The notes: generated by a model not told the origin, from the letters alone. Positions 15,312 through 24,488 are shown, counted from the first letter of the stretch. The stretch is DNA of 64,000 nt from Coriobacteriaceae bacterium (GCA_902363125.1 CABIZD010000011.1:5473-69472); one strand, 5' to 3'. Made by a program: numbers and translations.

Positions 15312-16190
15312 ATGAACAAGCCGAGTGTTTCTGCTGGCGTCGTTGCCGGTGTTGCTCTGGGAGCCGCGGCGCTTGGTGCGGCCGCTGTCGCTGTTCGTGC
15401 TGCCTGTCTGCAGGTTGCGCGAACCCGCAATGGGTTGGCGCGTGTGAAACGCGTGCACGATGAGGGCGGCGACGAGATTCGCGTGTTGGTGCAAGGCAGC
15501 GTCTACCAAAGCGCAAGTTACGTTGGTGAGCGTTGGGCGGAGCCCGTCTTTGCGTACTATCGTGCGTTTGACGACGTGTTTGAGTCCGAGGATGCGATGC
15601 GTGATGCTTATGGTCACGGTATCAACCGCATGCTTATGCTGGGTGGCGGCGGGTTTGCCTATCCCAAGTTCGCGCTGATGTCGCACGAGGGCTTGCGCAT
15701 GGACGTCATCGAGTATGACGGAGAGATTACGCGCCTGGCGCGCCGCTGGTTCTATCTGGACGAGCTGGAGTGCACGGCGGGCGATCGCCTGCGGGTGATA
15801 ACCGCTGAGGCTCGCTCTTATCTGGGCGTGACGAGTGTTGGTCATCGTCGCTACGACGTGGTCGTGAGCGATTGCTTTGGCGGTGCCGAGCCCGTACGCG
15901 AGCTGGCGACGGTTGAGGCGTTGCGTTTGGTGCGGGGCAGCCTAAATGTCGGTGGCGTCTACGTTGCCAATATCGTAAGCACAAACGAGGGGAGCGATGT
16001 GACGTTCCTGCGCGACTGCGCTGCCACGGCACTCGAGGTATTCGCCCATGTCTGGGTGGTCCCCTGTGGCGATGCGGAGTTCGGCGGCGAGGAGAACTAC
16101 CTGCTCATCGCCAGCGACGGCGACTATGTCTTTGCCGAAGCCGTGCCCTTCGACGCCGACTTCCTCGGCACCGCCCTTCACGACAAGTAA
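15312..16190 (+). CDS. Spermidine-synthase-like methyltransferase-fold protein, membrane-anchored
   Basis: A 292-residue protein that begins on the base after the elp3 stop. Residues 8-34 are a hydrophobic, Ala/Val-rich segment that could be a membrane anchor or signal. The rest has the aminopropyltransferase fold: MLMLGGGGFAYPKF near residue 107 replaces the GGGDG loop, MDVIEYDGEITRLARRWF near 130 is the acidic second motif, and YDVVVSDCFGGAEP near 180 is the catalytic-strand region. The loop after the third motif lacks the usual aspartate-rich polyamine site, so polyamine synthesis is uncertain. Related membrane-linked proteins are common in actinobacteria and of unknown substrate. Confidence 0.72.
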   Translation: MNKPSVSAGVVAGVALGAAALGAAAVAVRAACLQVARTRNGLARVKRVHDEGGDEIRVLVQGSVYQSASYVGERWAEPVFAYYRAFDDVFESEDAMRDAYGHGINRMLMLGGGGFAYPKFALMSHEGLRMDVIEYDGEITRLARRWFYLDELECTAGDRLRVITAEARSYLGVTSVGHRRYDVVVSDCFGGAEPVRELATVEALRLVRGSLNVGGVYVANIVSTNEGSDVTFLRDCAATALEVFAHVWVVPCGDAEFGGEENYLLIASDGDYVFAEAVPFDADFLGTALHDK

Positions 16191-16216
16191 GTCTCTCCGT
16201 CCCAAAAAGACTGGTC

Positions 16217-18661
16217 TTAGGCGTGGTCGCGCCAGCTGAGGACGCGCTGCTTCATGCCCTCTATGTCGAGCACGCCTTCGGCAAAGCCCTTGCGCACGAG
16301 CTCTTCGGGAACAAACTCGTCGTAGCGGTCAAAGTAAGGCACCTCGCCAGGATAGACGAGCTCGATGGGATCGAAGTCTTTCTCGGCCTCGGCGGCGAGT
16401 ACCTCAAAGAACGTCTCCTCGTCGGCCTTCATCTTAAACTGCATAAAGTACGGGCGTGACGGGTCGAGTCCGCGAAGGCCCAGCTCAGCTGCGCATTTGA
16501 TTTTAAGCATACGCTCGAGCGCCAGAAAGGCGTAGCTTCCCAACCAGGGGAAGAGCGCCCAGGTGTCGCCGCCCAGGTTAATGAGCGGCCTAGTTCCCGC
16601 ACCCGAAATCTCAGCCGTATGGCGAGCCTGCGCCAAGCGGGCCCGCGCGTTACCCATAAGATACGGATACGTGGCATGTTCGTTGAGCGCCTTGCGCATG
16701 CGCTCGAGTACGTGTGTATTGATGTCTCCGGGGCAATCGCCAAAGTATGCCGGCACACGGCCCTTGACCTGCGTGGCAAAGACGGTGTGGCGCTTCCAGT
16801 CCACTTCCTCGACAATCCAGCAGTGTCCGGCGATGGCGATGCGCTCACCGGGCGGAGGGGGGTTGACGATCGTGCCCAACTCGGCCGACTCGCTGCGAAC
16901 GGTGAACTCCTCGTTTTCCTGGAACACGGCGTAGAACTTAAAGTTGTTGATGATGCGCTCGCCCGCGAGGCCCACGATGAGCCCATCGCCCTCGGTGACC
17001 TGGATGTGGTCGATCTTGATGAGGTGACGCAGCAGCACGCGATAGTCATCGGCCGAGACGCGATGGAAATAGCTGAGCGTGAGCACGCGCTGGGCAAGTT
17101 CCGCCGGCGTGAGCTCTCCGGTGCTGGCGAGGGTCGACATGGTCTGGTGATAGAGCAGACTGTAGGGGAGTCGATCGAGCTCAGGCGGCTCGACCCACTT
17201 TTCCTCGCGATAGAGTTGTACGAGCGCGATGCCCTGGAGGAGTTTCCAAGGTATCGTTTCAGGCATCATCGTGCGCGGCTCGGGCTCTTCCTCGCGCATG
17301 ACAAACCACATCTCGGGCGGAAGATCGCGGCGCCCCGTGCGGCCCATTCGCTGCAAAAAGGAGCTGACGGTAAACGGCGCATCGATCTGAAACGCACGCT
17401 CCAGACGGCCGATATCGATGCCGAGTTCCAGCGTAGAGGTGGTAACGGTCGTCTGTGCCTGTTCCTCGTCGCGCATAAGCTCTTCTGCCGTCTCACGCAA
17501 CGATGCCGAAAGATTGCCGTGATGGATGAGGAAACGGTCGGGCTCGTGTCGACTTTCGCAGTAGCTGCGCAGCATGGAGCATACGGCCTCCGCCTCTTCG
17601 CGCGAGTTGGCAAAGACCAGGCACTTGCGGCCGCGGGTGTGTTCGAAGATATAGCCCATGCCGGGGTCGGCGTTGTCTGGTGCTGTGTCGGTGGGGTTGA
17701 GTAATGCCTGTTCGGGTGCTCGGGGAATGTCGACTTCGCCCTCGGGGGCCGAGGAAGCGCGACTGTCCTTGGGGGCAGCCTTGCCCCGTGCCTGCTCGCG
17801 ACGTTGGCGGCGTTCCTCCTGTGTGAGTTGTCCGCTATGGCGCATGTCTTGGGTGCTGACGGGCAGTGCCGCGGGTGCCGCTGCCTCAATGCGCTCGCAT
17901 GCAAGCACTTCGGCCTCTTGAGGACCCATGCTCTTGAATCCCCGCTGCTGCGCCTGGGGACCCGAGTTGTAGAAGTGCTCCATGGAGATACGCCACACGC
18001 GGCGCGGTTCCTCAAAACGAGGGATAACGCAGTCGCGTCCCGTTCCCTGCGAGAGAAAGGCACCCGTGCGCTCGGGGTCGCCGATGGTAGCCGAAAGGCC
18101 AATGCGGCGGGGTTGTACGCCGGCCATGCGCGACAGGCGCTCAATAAGGCAGAGCGTCTGCCCGCCTCGATCGCCGCGCATAAGCGAATGGACCTCGTCG
18201 ATGACGACGTAGCGCAGATCGCAGAACATGCGCGGAATCGCCATGTGCTTATGGATCAAGAGCGCCTCGAGCGACTCGGGCGTAATCTGCAAGATACCGC
18301 TCGGCTTTTTGATGAGCTTTGCCTTGTGCGACTGCGAAACGTCGCCATGCCAGTGCCAGACGGGGATGTCGGCTTCTTCGCAGAGGTCGTTGAGGCGGAC
18401 GAACTGATCGTTGATGAGCGCCTTGAGGGGGCCAATGTAGAGGGCGCCCACGCTTGCGGGCGGGTTCTCCCAAAACTCGGTCAGGATGGGAAAGAAGGCC
18501 GCTTCGGTTTTGCCGGAAGCTGTGGATGCCGTTAGGAGCACATTGTCTTGTGTGTTAAAGATGGCATCTGCTGCCGCAACCTGGATAGAGCGCAGACTCT
18601 CCCAATCGTGGGAGTAGATGAAGTCTTGGATAAACGGGGCGTAGCGGTCAAAGGCGTTCAC
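16217..18661 (-). CDS. Lhr/BrxHI-like DEAD/DEAH-box helicase of the TerB-ATPase triad
   Basis: An 814-residue superfamily 2 helicase. The GTG at 18661 is chosen because AGGAGG sits four bases upstream; an upstream in-frame codon at 18727 has no such site. Walker A is ASTASGKTE at residues 45-53, the DExH box is DEVH at 155-158, motif III is SATIGDPE near 203, and motifs V-VI are STLELGIDIG and FLQRMGRTGRR in the second RecA-like lobe. A polar low-complexity insert (about residues 270-350) separates the lobes. The C-terminal 300 residues resemble the Lhr core extension. It is the last gene of a minus-strand operon with an ATPase and a TerB-N protein. BrxHI of type 2 BREX is the nearest named analogue by context. 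Confidence 0.85.
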   Translation of the reverse strand: MNAFDRYAPFIQDFIYSHDWESLRSIQVAAADAIFNTQDNVLLTASTASGKTEAAFFPILTEFWENPPASVGALYIGPLKALINDQFVRLNDLCEEADIPVWHWHGDVSQSHKAKLIKKPSGILQITPESLEALLIHKHMAIPRMFCDLRYVVIDEVHSLMRGDRGGQTLCLIERLSRMAGVQPRRIGLSATIGDPERTGAFLSQGTGRDCVIPRFEEPRRVWRISMEHFYNSGPQAQQRGFKSMGPQEAEVLACERIEAAAPAALPVSTQDMRHSGQLTQEERRQRREQARGKAAPKDSRASSAPEGEVDIPRAPEQALLNPTDTAPDNADPGMGYIFEHTRGRKCLVFANSREEAEAVCSMLRSYCESRHEPDRFLIHHGNLSASLRETAEELMRDEEQAQTTVTTSTLELGIDIGRLERAFQIDAPFTVSSFLQRMGRTGRRDLPPEMWFVMREEEPEPRTMMPETIPWKLLQGIALVQLYREEKWVEPPELDRLPYSLLYHQTMSTLASTGELTPAELAQRVLTLSYFHRVSADDYRVLLRHLIKIDHIQVTEGDGLIVGLAGERIINNFKFYAVFQENEEFTVRSESAELGTIVNPPPPGERIAIAGHCWIVEEVDWKRHTVFATQVKGRVPAYFGDCPGDINTHVLERMRKALNEHATYPYLMGNARARLAQARHTAEISGAGTRPLINLGGDTWALFPWLGSYAFLALERMLKIKCAAELGLRGLDPSRPYFMQFKMKADEETFFEVLAAEAEKDFDPIELVYPGEVPYFDRYDEFVPEELVRKGFAEGVLDIEGMKQRVLSWRDHA

Positions 18662-18742
18662 GGGGCCTCCTCTCAAAAACGAATCTCTCAGCGCGGTTGG
18701 CAACGGCTTGCTGCATGACTGCCTCAACGTTTTCCCAGATAA

Positions 18743-18779
18743 AACCTGCCAAAATAAACCTGTCCCTTTTTGGCAGGTT
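18743..18779. repeat. REP-like hairpin, second copy of the GGGACAGG core
   Basis: AACCTGCCAAAA (18743-18754) pairs with TTTTGGCAGGTT (18768-18779). The loop reads TAAACCTGTCCC, so the complementary strand carries AAAGGGACAGGTTTA, the same core as the hairpin at 4631. It covers the stop codon of the minus-strand ATPase gene and the gap before the helicase, so it may also modulate expression within the operon. Confidence 0.6.
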
Positions 18780-20082
18780 AGATGGTGAATTCGGCGAAGT
18801 TACGGTCGCCGCCTGCGGTATCGGTGTCACCTGTTGCGGCTGCCGTCGCCAGCGCGTCGCCGCCGACGCTTTGCAGCAGCTCGGCCACGTTGGCGTCGGG
18901 GTTTTGGCATAGGATGTCGAGCAGCTCGATAAAGTCACGAATGACTTCACGCGGCGTCAGATGCGTGTCGGCTCCCACGCGACCGAACTCGATCTTGAGG
19001 AAGTCCACCAAGTCGTTCTCGGTAAGCGTGGGCGTCCAGCCAAAGTAGCCGGCGTGAATTTGCATGAGTTTTTCGATCAGCACCAGCAGCTCCTCGTAGG
19101 TGAGTGGCTGCAGACGGATGATGGGCGCGAGCATGTCCTTAAGGTCCTCGCGCGCAAAGCGACCCTGAGCGAGTCGGCTGCGCAGAGCCTCGTAGGAGAA
19201 CACGCCGCGGCGGCGGTCTTCGATGGAGGTTGGCGTGCCGCCCATAATCATGCCCAGGTACTGCGCCTTGCCCTGAAGTGTGTCGTTGTACATGGTCAGG
19301 ATCTTCTCGTAGTTGTACTGGCGCGTGATGGCGTTGGGAATCTTATACAGATTCACGAGTTCGTCGATGAGCACCAGCATGCCCTTGTAGCCGCTGCAAA
19401 CCAAAAAACGCGCGATGAGTTTGACGTAGTCGTACCAGTCGTCATCGCTGATGATGGTTGAGGACCCCAGTTCGGCGCGGGCCTCGCTCTTGGTGCGGTA
19501 TTCGCCGCGGATCCATTTGGTCACGCGGCTCATGGCTTCTTCGTCGCCCTCGGATACGGCCGTGCGATAGCGGCGGAGCATGCGGGTGAAGTCGAAGCCG
19601 TGGACCATCTCCTCGAGCGGGGCCAGTTGGGCATTGACGACCGACTCGTCGACGTCGGCGCACGAGGCGACCCAGCGATCCAGAATAAGGTTGAGCGCAC
19701 CGCCCTCAGGGCGCGTCTTGGTCGATATGTTGCGGATGAGCTCGCGGTAGGTGGCAAGGCCCTGTCCCTGACCGCCCTGCAGGCGGCGCTCAGGGGAAAG
19801 GTCGGCATCAGCGACGACGAATCCCTCGCCCATGGCATGCGTTCGGATGGTCTGAAGCAAGAAGCTCTTGCCGGCGCCGTAGCGACCGACTAAGAAGCGG
19901 AAGCTCGCGCCGCCATCGGCGATGAGACTCAAATCGGTGAGCAGGGCGCGAATCTCGACCTCGCGACCCACGGTGATATAGGGAAGGCCGATGCGCGGGA
20001 CCACGCCGCCCTTGAGCGAGTTAAGGATAACGGCGGCGACGCGTTTGGGTACACGGGGCGCTGCGGATGCGGTATCACTCAT
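18778..20082 (-). CDS. BrxC/BrxD-like P-loop ATPase (DUF2791)
   Basis: A 434-residue ATPase. Walker A is GRYGAGKS at residues 66-73, preceded by the ITVGREVEIRALLTDL segment at 36-52. Walker B is LVLIDEL at 236-242, followed by the NLYKI stretch seen in DUF2791 proteins. A sensor-like MIMGGTP lies near 278. DUF2791/PF10923 is the family of BREX ATPases such as BrxD, probably acting on DNA with partner helicases. The start overlaps the end of the TerB-N gene by eight bases and AGGATACC precedes the ATG, so the two are translationally coupled. No PglX methylase or PglZ gene lies near, so this is not a canonical BREX locus. Confidence 0.85.
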   Translation of the reverse strand: MSDTASAAPRVPKRVAAVILNSLKGGVVPRIGLPYITVGREVEIRALLTDLSLIADGGASFRFLVGRYGAGKSFLLQTIRTHAMGEGFVVADADLSPERRLQGGQGQGLATYRELIRNISTKTRPEGGALNLILDRWVASCADVDESVVNAQLAPLEEMVHGFDFTRMLRRYRTAVSEGDEEAMSRVTKWIRGEYRTKSEARAELGSSTIISDDDWYDYVKLIARFLVCSGYKGMLVLIDELVNLYKIPNAITRQYNYEKILTMYNDTLQGKAQYLGMIMGGTPTSIEDRRRGVFSYEALRSRLAQGRFAREDLKDMLAPIIRLQPLTYEELLVLIEKLMQIHAGYFGWTPTLTENDLVDFLKIEFGRVGADTHLTPREVIRDFIELLDILCQNPDANVAELLQSVGGDALATAAATGDTDTAGGDRNFAEFTI

Positions 20083-21835
20083 GGTCTAGGTATCCTCTCA
20101 CGTCTGCTTCGTAGTCCTCGATAATCTGCGGCCCTGCCGCGCTAAATTCAATTACGGTGTCGCCCACCAGGTCAAAGAGCGCCTCGTTGATGCTGTCGAC
20201 GAGCATGTCCTCGCTCTGCCCCGATTGCACTACCGCCGATTCCGCCTGTACTGCGTTGTGCTCGAGCAGCGCGCGGAGATAGGCGTCTGCGGCAGGCGTG
20301 AGTTCGTTCGTGGCGTCAGCGGGCGCAACAGCTGCGAACGCGGGCGTCGGCGCGAGAAGCGGTGCCACGACACCAAACTGTTCGGTGGATATGGTTGGCT
20401 CGTCGGTCTCGTCCTGCCGAATGGGTGCCGCGACCGCCTCGACAATCGCGTCGGCTACGGGCTCGGCTTCCGGTTGCCCTGAGTCCGCTGCCTCGGCTTC
20501 CACAGGTGCGCCGTCCTCGCGCTCTTCGTCGATCAAAAGCGCTTCGCGCGTTTGCGCAGCGGCGCTCCGAATGTGCCCCAGCTGACTCAGATCGATATCG
20601 ATCTTGACGGGCTGGTGTACGGCGTCCCACGAAAGCCATGCCACAATCTCGTCATCGATAATTTTGGCCAGATATTTGGGGACCTTTTCTTCCTTAAGGG
20701 GATGGGCGGGGTCCAGCGCCAGGCGCAGGCGTTGGTCGCAGGCGCGCATCATTTCACCGAGCTTGCTGCTCTTTTGCCTACTACCGTGGATGCGCATGCA
20801 TTCCCAAAAGCCGTTTTGGCAACGGTAGATATGGATAGGATCCAGGCGATATTCGCAGTCCTCGTGGCGCTCGGGCGCAAAGAATACGGCCGAGGCAAAC
20901 ATGGTGTAGGGCATGGCCGTCTCCTCCCCAAATAAACTCGCCACGATGCCGGTCTTTCGGTGCGTGTCATAGTAGCGCGCCATGCGGACATACACGGCGC
21001 ATGCCGCGTGGCGCAGATCGCGGTGGTGGCTGCGGTCGAGCCGCGAGTTACTTAGGTTGTACGTGGAGAGGGCGTTGATGGCGGCCATGAGTCGCTCCTC
21101 GCGCACCTCATCGGGCGGAAGGGGGAGCGTGGGCTCGGAGGTTTTGCGACGTTTGGGGGTCTGGTCGGACGGTGCCGGTGCCGGTACAAGGTCTCGTGCC
21201 GCGCGCCGCAGCTCGATAAGGGCGTTATCGAACATGACGGTTTTAGAGTCGCGGAGCAGCTTGGGGTTGAGCCCATGGAATACGGCGTAATCCTGCAACC
21301 ACACGCGTGCAAACCGATCAATGCCGGGCTCGAAGGCGCGATAGACATCCCAAAAGGCCTTGATCTTGTTAAAACCGTCGAGCGGGTCATCTACGCCAAT
21401 GCCGCAAATCAGCTCATAGAGATACAGAAAGGCAAAGGACGCAGACGTTTCCTCGACGGTTCCGCGGCGCACTTGGGCACGCCAGGTAAAGTAGCCGCGC
21501 AGCTGCCGGTCGCTCATGGCGTTGTAGGTGGGAAAGTACGACTTAAAGGTGCCGTTGTAGGGACAGTCGTCCTCAAAGTCGGCCATCAGCAGGCCCTGGC
21601 GGTAAAAAAGCTCGGCTTCCGAAAGCCAGCGGCCCGCACCGCCCTTGGGGTCATCCTGCCAGCGCGATATCTCGCGCATTTTACGGTACTGGTCGGGGAG
21701 GAAATTCTGCATCTGTCGGCCGGTTTTGAGAATCGGCTCGTCTGCGTAGACTTCATGTGAGAAGCGGGCAGACTGATGGGTCCGGGCCTCGGCCATAATG
21801 CGCTCGATGAGCATCTTGATGTCCTGGTCGGCCAC
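20075..21835 (-). CDS. TerB-N/TerB-C domain protein
   Basis: A 586-residue protein starting at a GTG behind GAGAGGAGGAGC. The TerB-N domain is recognised by SDRQLRGYFTWRAQVRRG near residues 108-125 and the helical region through about 260. A variable linker with charged residues follows, then a Pro/Glu/Ala-rich acidic stretch at about 440-510. The C-terminal part, with LSQLGHIRSAAAQTREALLIDEE near 405 and a last helical segment, fits a TerB-C-like region, though this is less clear. TerB-N proteins have been linked by neighbourhood analysis of Ter systems to ATPases and SF2 helicases in presumed DNA processing. It is the first gene of this three-gene operon. Confidence 0.78.
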   Translation of the reverse strand: MADQDIKMLIERIMAEARTHQSARFSHEVYADEPILKTGRQMQNFLPDQYRKMREISRWQDDPKGGAGRWLSEAELFYRQGLLMADFEDDCPYNGTFKSYFPTYNAMSDRQLRGYFTWRAQVRRGTVEETSASFAFLYLYELICGIGVDDPLDGFNKIKAFWDVYRAFEPGIDRFARVWLQDYAVFHGLNPKLLRDSKTVMFDNALIELRRAARDLVPAPAPSDQTPKRRKTSEPTLPLPPDEVREERLMAAINALSTYNLSNSRLDRSHHRDLRHAACAVYVRMARYYDTHRKTGIVASLFGEETAMPYTMFASAVFFAPERHEDCEYRLDPIHIYRCQNGFWECMRIHGSRQKSSKLGEMMRACDQRLRLALDPAHPLKEEKVPKYLAKIIDDEIVAWLSWDAVHQPVKIDIDLSQLGHIRSAAAQTREALLIDEEREDGAPVEAEAADSGQPEAEPVADAIVEAVAAPIRQDETDEPTISTEQFGVVAPLLAPTPAFAAVAPADATNELTPAADAYLRALLEHNAVQAESAVVQSGQSEDMLVDSINEALFDLVGDTVIEFSAAGPQIIEDYEADVRGYLDHE

Positions 21836-21922
21836 CGCTCCTCCTCTCGAACGCAGCTACGGTGACCTCATATCATAGCACAGCATCAAACAGGTGTTCG
21901 AGATACCGCTGCGTTGATAGAT

Positions 21923-22639
21923 TTAGAACAGGAGGGCGTAGATGACGGCGATGACGACGGAGGGGAGCATATTGGCCGTGCGGAAGGTCTGAGGACGGAT
22001 GAGGTTGACGCCGACGCAGAAGATGAGCATGGAGCCTACGAGCGAAAGGCTGTCGAGGGCTGCTGTGGTCATGATGGGGGAGAGCGCGCCGGCAAACAAC
22101 GTGATCGTCCCCTGGAACACGGCTACGGGCAGGGCCGAGAAGATGCAGCCGCGTCCGAGCGACGCCGTCATGGTGCAGACGATGATGCAGTCCAGTGCGC
22201 CCTTGAGGGCAAGCGTTGACCAGTCGCCGAGCAGGCCGTCCTGGATCGATCCCACAATTGCCATGGCGCCGATACACACGGTGAGTGAAGTCGAGACAAA
22301 AGCGTTGGTGAACTCGTTATCGCCCTCACTGCCGGTCTTGCGCTTGAGCCATTCGCCAAGGTTCTCGATGGCGGCTTCCAAGTTGACGGCCTCGCCGATG
22401 AGCGAACCGAGCGCAAATGAGACGATGAGCATGGTGGTGCCGGTGGTCGCTAGCGCCTTCCCATCGATAAGGAGCATCTTTTGCATGGTGCCGCCAAGGC
22501 CGATAAACAGGACGCACAGCCCCGATGCTTTCATGAGCGTGTCTTGGATGCGCGGTGTGATGAAGCGGCCGCCCGCTAATCCCAAAAGACCGCCCGCAAC
22601 TAAAAGCACAACGTTGATGATTGTTCCCAAGCCCGGCAT
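21923..22639 (-). CDS. DUF554 family membrane protein
   Basis: A 238-residue integral membrane protein with six to seven predicted helices and almost no soluble domain. The ATG at 22639 follows AGGAGGGCTC; upstream in-frame codons lack such a site. Characteristic DUF554 segments are GTIINVVLLVAGGLLG at the N-terminus, FIGLGGTMQKML near 46, and AIVGSIQDGL near 125 in the second half. The family (YdfK/YqgA-like) is thought to be a transporter, but no substrate is established. It stands alone between the TerB triad and the secreted-protein operon. Confidence 0.85.
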   Translation of the reverse strand: MPGLGTIINVVLLVAGGLLGLAGGRFITPRIQDTLMKASGLCVLFIGLGGTMQKMLLIDGKALATTGTTMLIVSFALGSLIGEAVNLEAAIENLGEWLKRKTGSEGDNEFTNAFVSTSLTVCIGAMAIVGSIQDGLLGDWSTLALKGALDCIIVCTMTASLGRGCIFSALPVAVFQGTITLFAGALSPIMTTAALDSLSLVGSMLIFCVGVNLIRPQTFRTANMLPSVVIAVIYALLF

Positions 22640-22757
22640 GAGCCCTCCTGTATTGATGCCAACGTGGCAATCGTAGCAGAACGAAATGCGAGGCACATCG
22701 CGACTCATCTAATACGTTATATAAGTGGTGTTAGGAATGATGTGCAGCATTTAAGCC

Positions 22758-24188
22758 TCAGGTGGTTGTCGGGACATAGGGATAGTATTCAAAGCGCAGT
22801 GTCATAAGCCGCTGTGGGGATTCAATAGCCGCGGCGATGATATTGGCATCGCGGGCACGATCAAACCCTTCGAGTTCGATCTGATACGAGACGTCTTGCA
22901 TAATGTCCAGACGTCGCCAGGCTAGGAGTGTGTCACCATCGAATTCCAAGGTCTTGCCTCCGTCTGGAGCAACGGCGTATAGACGCAGCTTGGCGGTGGT
23001 TGCAGGGTCGACAACCGTGACCTTTTTAATTTCGTTTCGAGTATTCTTGGCGCCCAACAAGGTGAGCAGTGTTGGGGCCACGACCTCGCCCGATGGCAAA
23101 AAGACGACTTCGATGGATTCGGGAAATGCGATGATAGCCGACTTGCGGACGGGCTGATTGGCGGCGGCAACTTCGATGTTCGCAGCGTCGATGACCTCTG
23201 TGTGGTCGAGCGCGGCAAGCACGCAGCAGTTACCTTCATCGATCTCTTGAGGATCAGCAAGCCCCAGACTGTCTGCGAGCTCGGGATCGTTTGAATCGGT
23301 AGCGGGCCCATTCGGTGCTTCGAAAGAAGCTGGGACGCTGTTTGTCGGCGACGGCGTGTCGCCCGCACCTGCTTCTTTGTCCGCGCTCTCTTCTTGTATG
23401 GTTGCGTTGATGGGTTCGTCGTTTGAGGGGAGCGTCTTGGCGTCAAGCGCGGAAGGAAGAATTCCGATGGCTCCGGATCCGTTCCACTCCATTTCGAGAA
23501 GCGCCGGGTCGGCAAGAATGCGTTGCCTGCTTTGCGCGTGGGCATCGATTTCAATAGGGCCTGCCTCTATCCCTCGTGTAAGGCTGAGTGATCCGGCTGG
23601 CTTCTCGAAATGAGCGTCTGTGTCTTTGGTGCTGACGGCGTAGAACAGCAGGGACGCTTCTCCCGCCGCGATGGCATCGGTACCGGCTTTGGTCAGCCGC
23701 AACGATGCCGTGAATGAGAGGGTGGGCTGCGCATCATCTGCATTCGCGGCGGCGCAGCCCAGACATATACCGCCTCCTTTCTCAAAAAACGTACCGTCGA
23801 AGGCGACCTTCGCTCCGTTCGCCGAGTCATCGACCGAAGCGATGTCGATGCGCAGCTCTAAATTGCATGGATCGCCATCCGCATCGAGCACAACCGAGCG
23901 CCACGTGCAGACGGCGCACCCCGCCTGGGAGCCGTTTGCCTTGTTCGAACGCTTGATATCCACGACTATCGAGCCGTCCGTATTACGACGAAGGCATCCC
24001 GAGGTTGAGATTGCGGCTTGTGCGATCGAAAAACGCTTACACGCAATGGCACTCGACGGATTTGGTGCGGAGCTTAGAGCTGCTGGTAAGGAGTCTGCCA
24101 TGACGGGAGTCGCCCAAGCGGCGACGGGCGTTCCGGTTGCGAGCGCGCCGCAGAGTGCGACGACGGGCAAAAGGTTCTTTGATGCCAT
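22758..24188 (-). CDS. Large secreted hypothetical protein
   Basis: A 476-residue protein with a signal peptide (LLPVVALCGALATGTPVAAWA, cleavage near residue 26 or 31). No domain is recognised. The mature part has several cysteines (GCAVC, GGGICLGC) that could form disulphides, a Pro/Ser/Asp-rich linker at about 260-320, and a C-terminal beta-rich region ending in FEYYPYVPTTT. There is no sortase motif or C-terminal membrane helix, so it is probably released or held by its partners. It is the last gene of the minus-strand secreted cluster, 18 bases after the LAQTG protein. It may be a surface or pilus-like accessory protein, but that is a guess. Confidence 0.65.
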   Translation of the reverse strand: MASKNLLPVVALCGALATGTPVAAWATPVMADSLPAALSSAPNPSSAIACKRFSIAQAAISTSGCLRRNTDGSIVVDIKRSNKANGSQAGCAVCTWRSVVLDADGDPCNLELRIDIASVDDSANGAKVAFDGTFFEKGGGICLGCAAANADDAQPTLSFTASLRLTKAGTDAIAAGEASLLFYAVSTKDTDAHFEKPAGSLSLTRGIEAGPIEIDAHAQSRQRILADPALLEMEWNGSGAIGILPSALDAKTLPSNDEPINATIQEESADKEAGAGDTPSPTNSVPASFEAPNGPATDSNDPELADSLGLADPQEIDEGNCCVLAALDHTEVIDAANIEVAAANQPVRKSAIIAFPESIEVVFLPSGEVVAPTLLTLLGAKNTRNEIKKVTVVDPATTAKLRLYAVAPDGGKTLEFDGDTLLAWRRLDIMQDVSYQIELEGFDRARDANIIAAAIESPQRLMTLRFEYYPYVPTTT

Positions 24189-24206
24189 GGGGTCTCCTTA
24201 GCTAAT

Positions 24207-24488
24207 TTAGTGCGGCCTGTCCGTGTTTTGTTTCTGGCTGCGTTTGATGTGCAGACCGAGGCCGGCGGTCCCCGCGCCTGCTGCTGTGGCGCCTGCTGCC
24301 AAGAGCCATCGTCTGTCGCCTGTCTGCGCCAACGGTTCCTCGCGGTCGCCGCGGTCGAGCTCCGAGAGGTCGACCGTCACTTGCGTGGCGGCCTGCGCCT
24401 GTTCTTGCTGGGCAAAGGCCATGGCTGGCCCAAACGCTAGGATGCTGACGGCGGCGGCCAGGGCGACAGCCTTATGCCGTGTGCGCAC
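24207..24488 (-). CDS. Small sortase-anchored (LAQTG) surface protein
   Basis: About 93 residues. N-terminal RTRHK plus a hydrophobic core ending AMAFA forms a signal peptide. The C-terminus has LAQTG, a hydrophobic stretch of about 20 residues (LLAAGATAAGAGTAGLGL) and a basic tail (HIKRSQKQ), which is the sortase sorting-signal layout with the LAxTG variant used by many actinobacteria. The mature part between them is only about 35 residues. A GTG at 24488 is preferred because it places basic residues directly before the hydrophobic core; a TTG at 24518 is the alternative. It overlaps the end of the upstream gene by 17 bases, so it is translationally coupled. Confidence 0.65.
   Translation of the reverse strand: MRTRHKAVALAAAVSILAFGPAMAFAQQEQAQAATQVTVDLSELDRGDREEPLAQTGDRRWLLAAGATAAGAGTAGLGLHIKRSQKQNTDRPH

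Noticed and set aside
16217..21835. Canonical BREX locus
   Set aside because: No PglX methylase, PglZ phosphatase-like protein, BrxA, BrxB or BrxL in or near the operon; only BrxD-like and helicase components are seen.
22922..23554. A 210-codon minus-strand frame inside the large secreted-protein gene
   Set aside because: Alternative frame of the same strand with Ser/Arg/Pro-rich composition; the 476-residue frame has the signal peptide and coherent structure.
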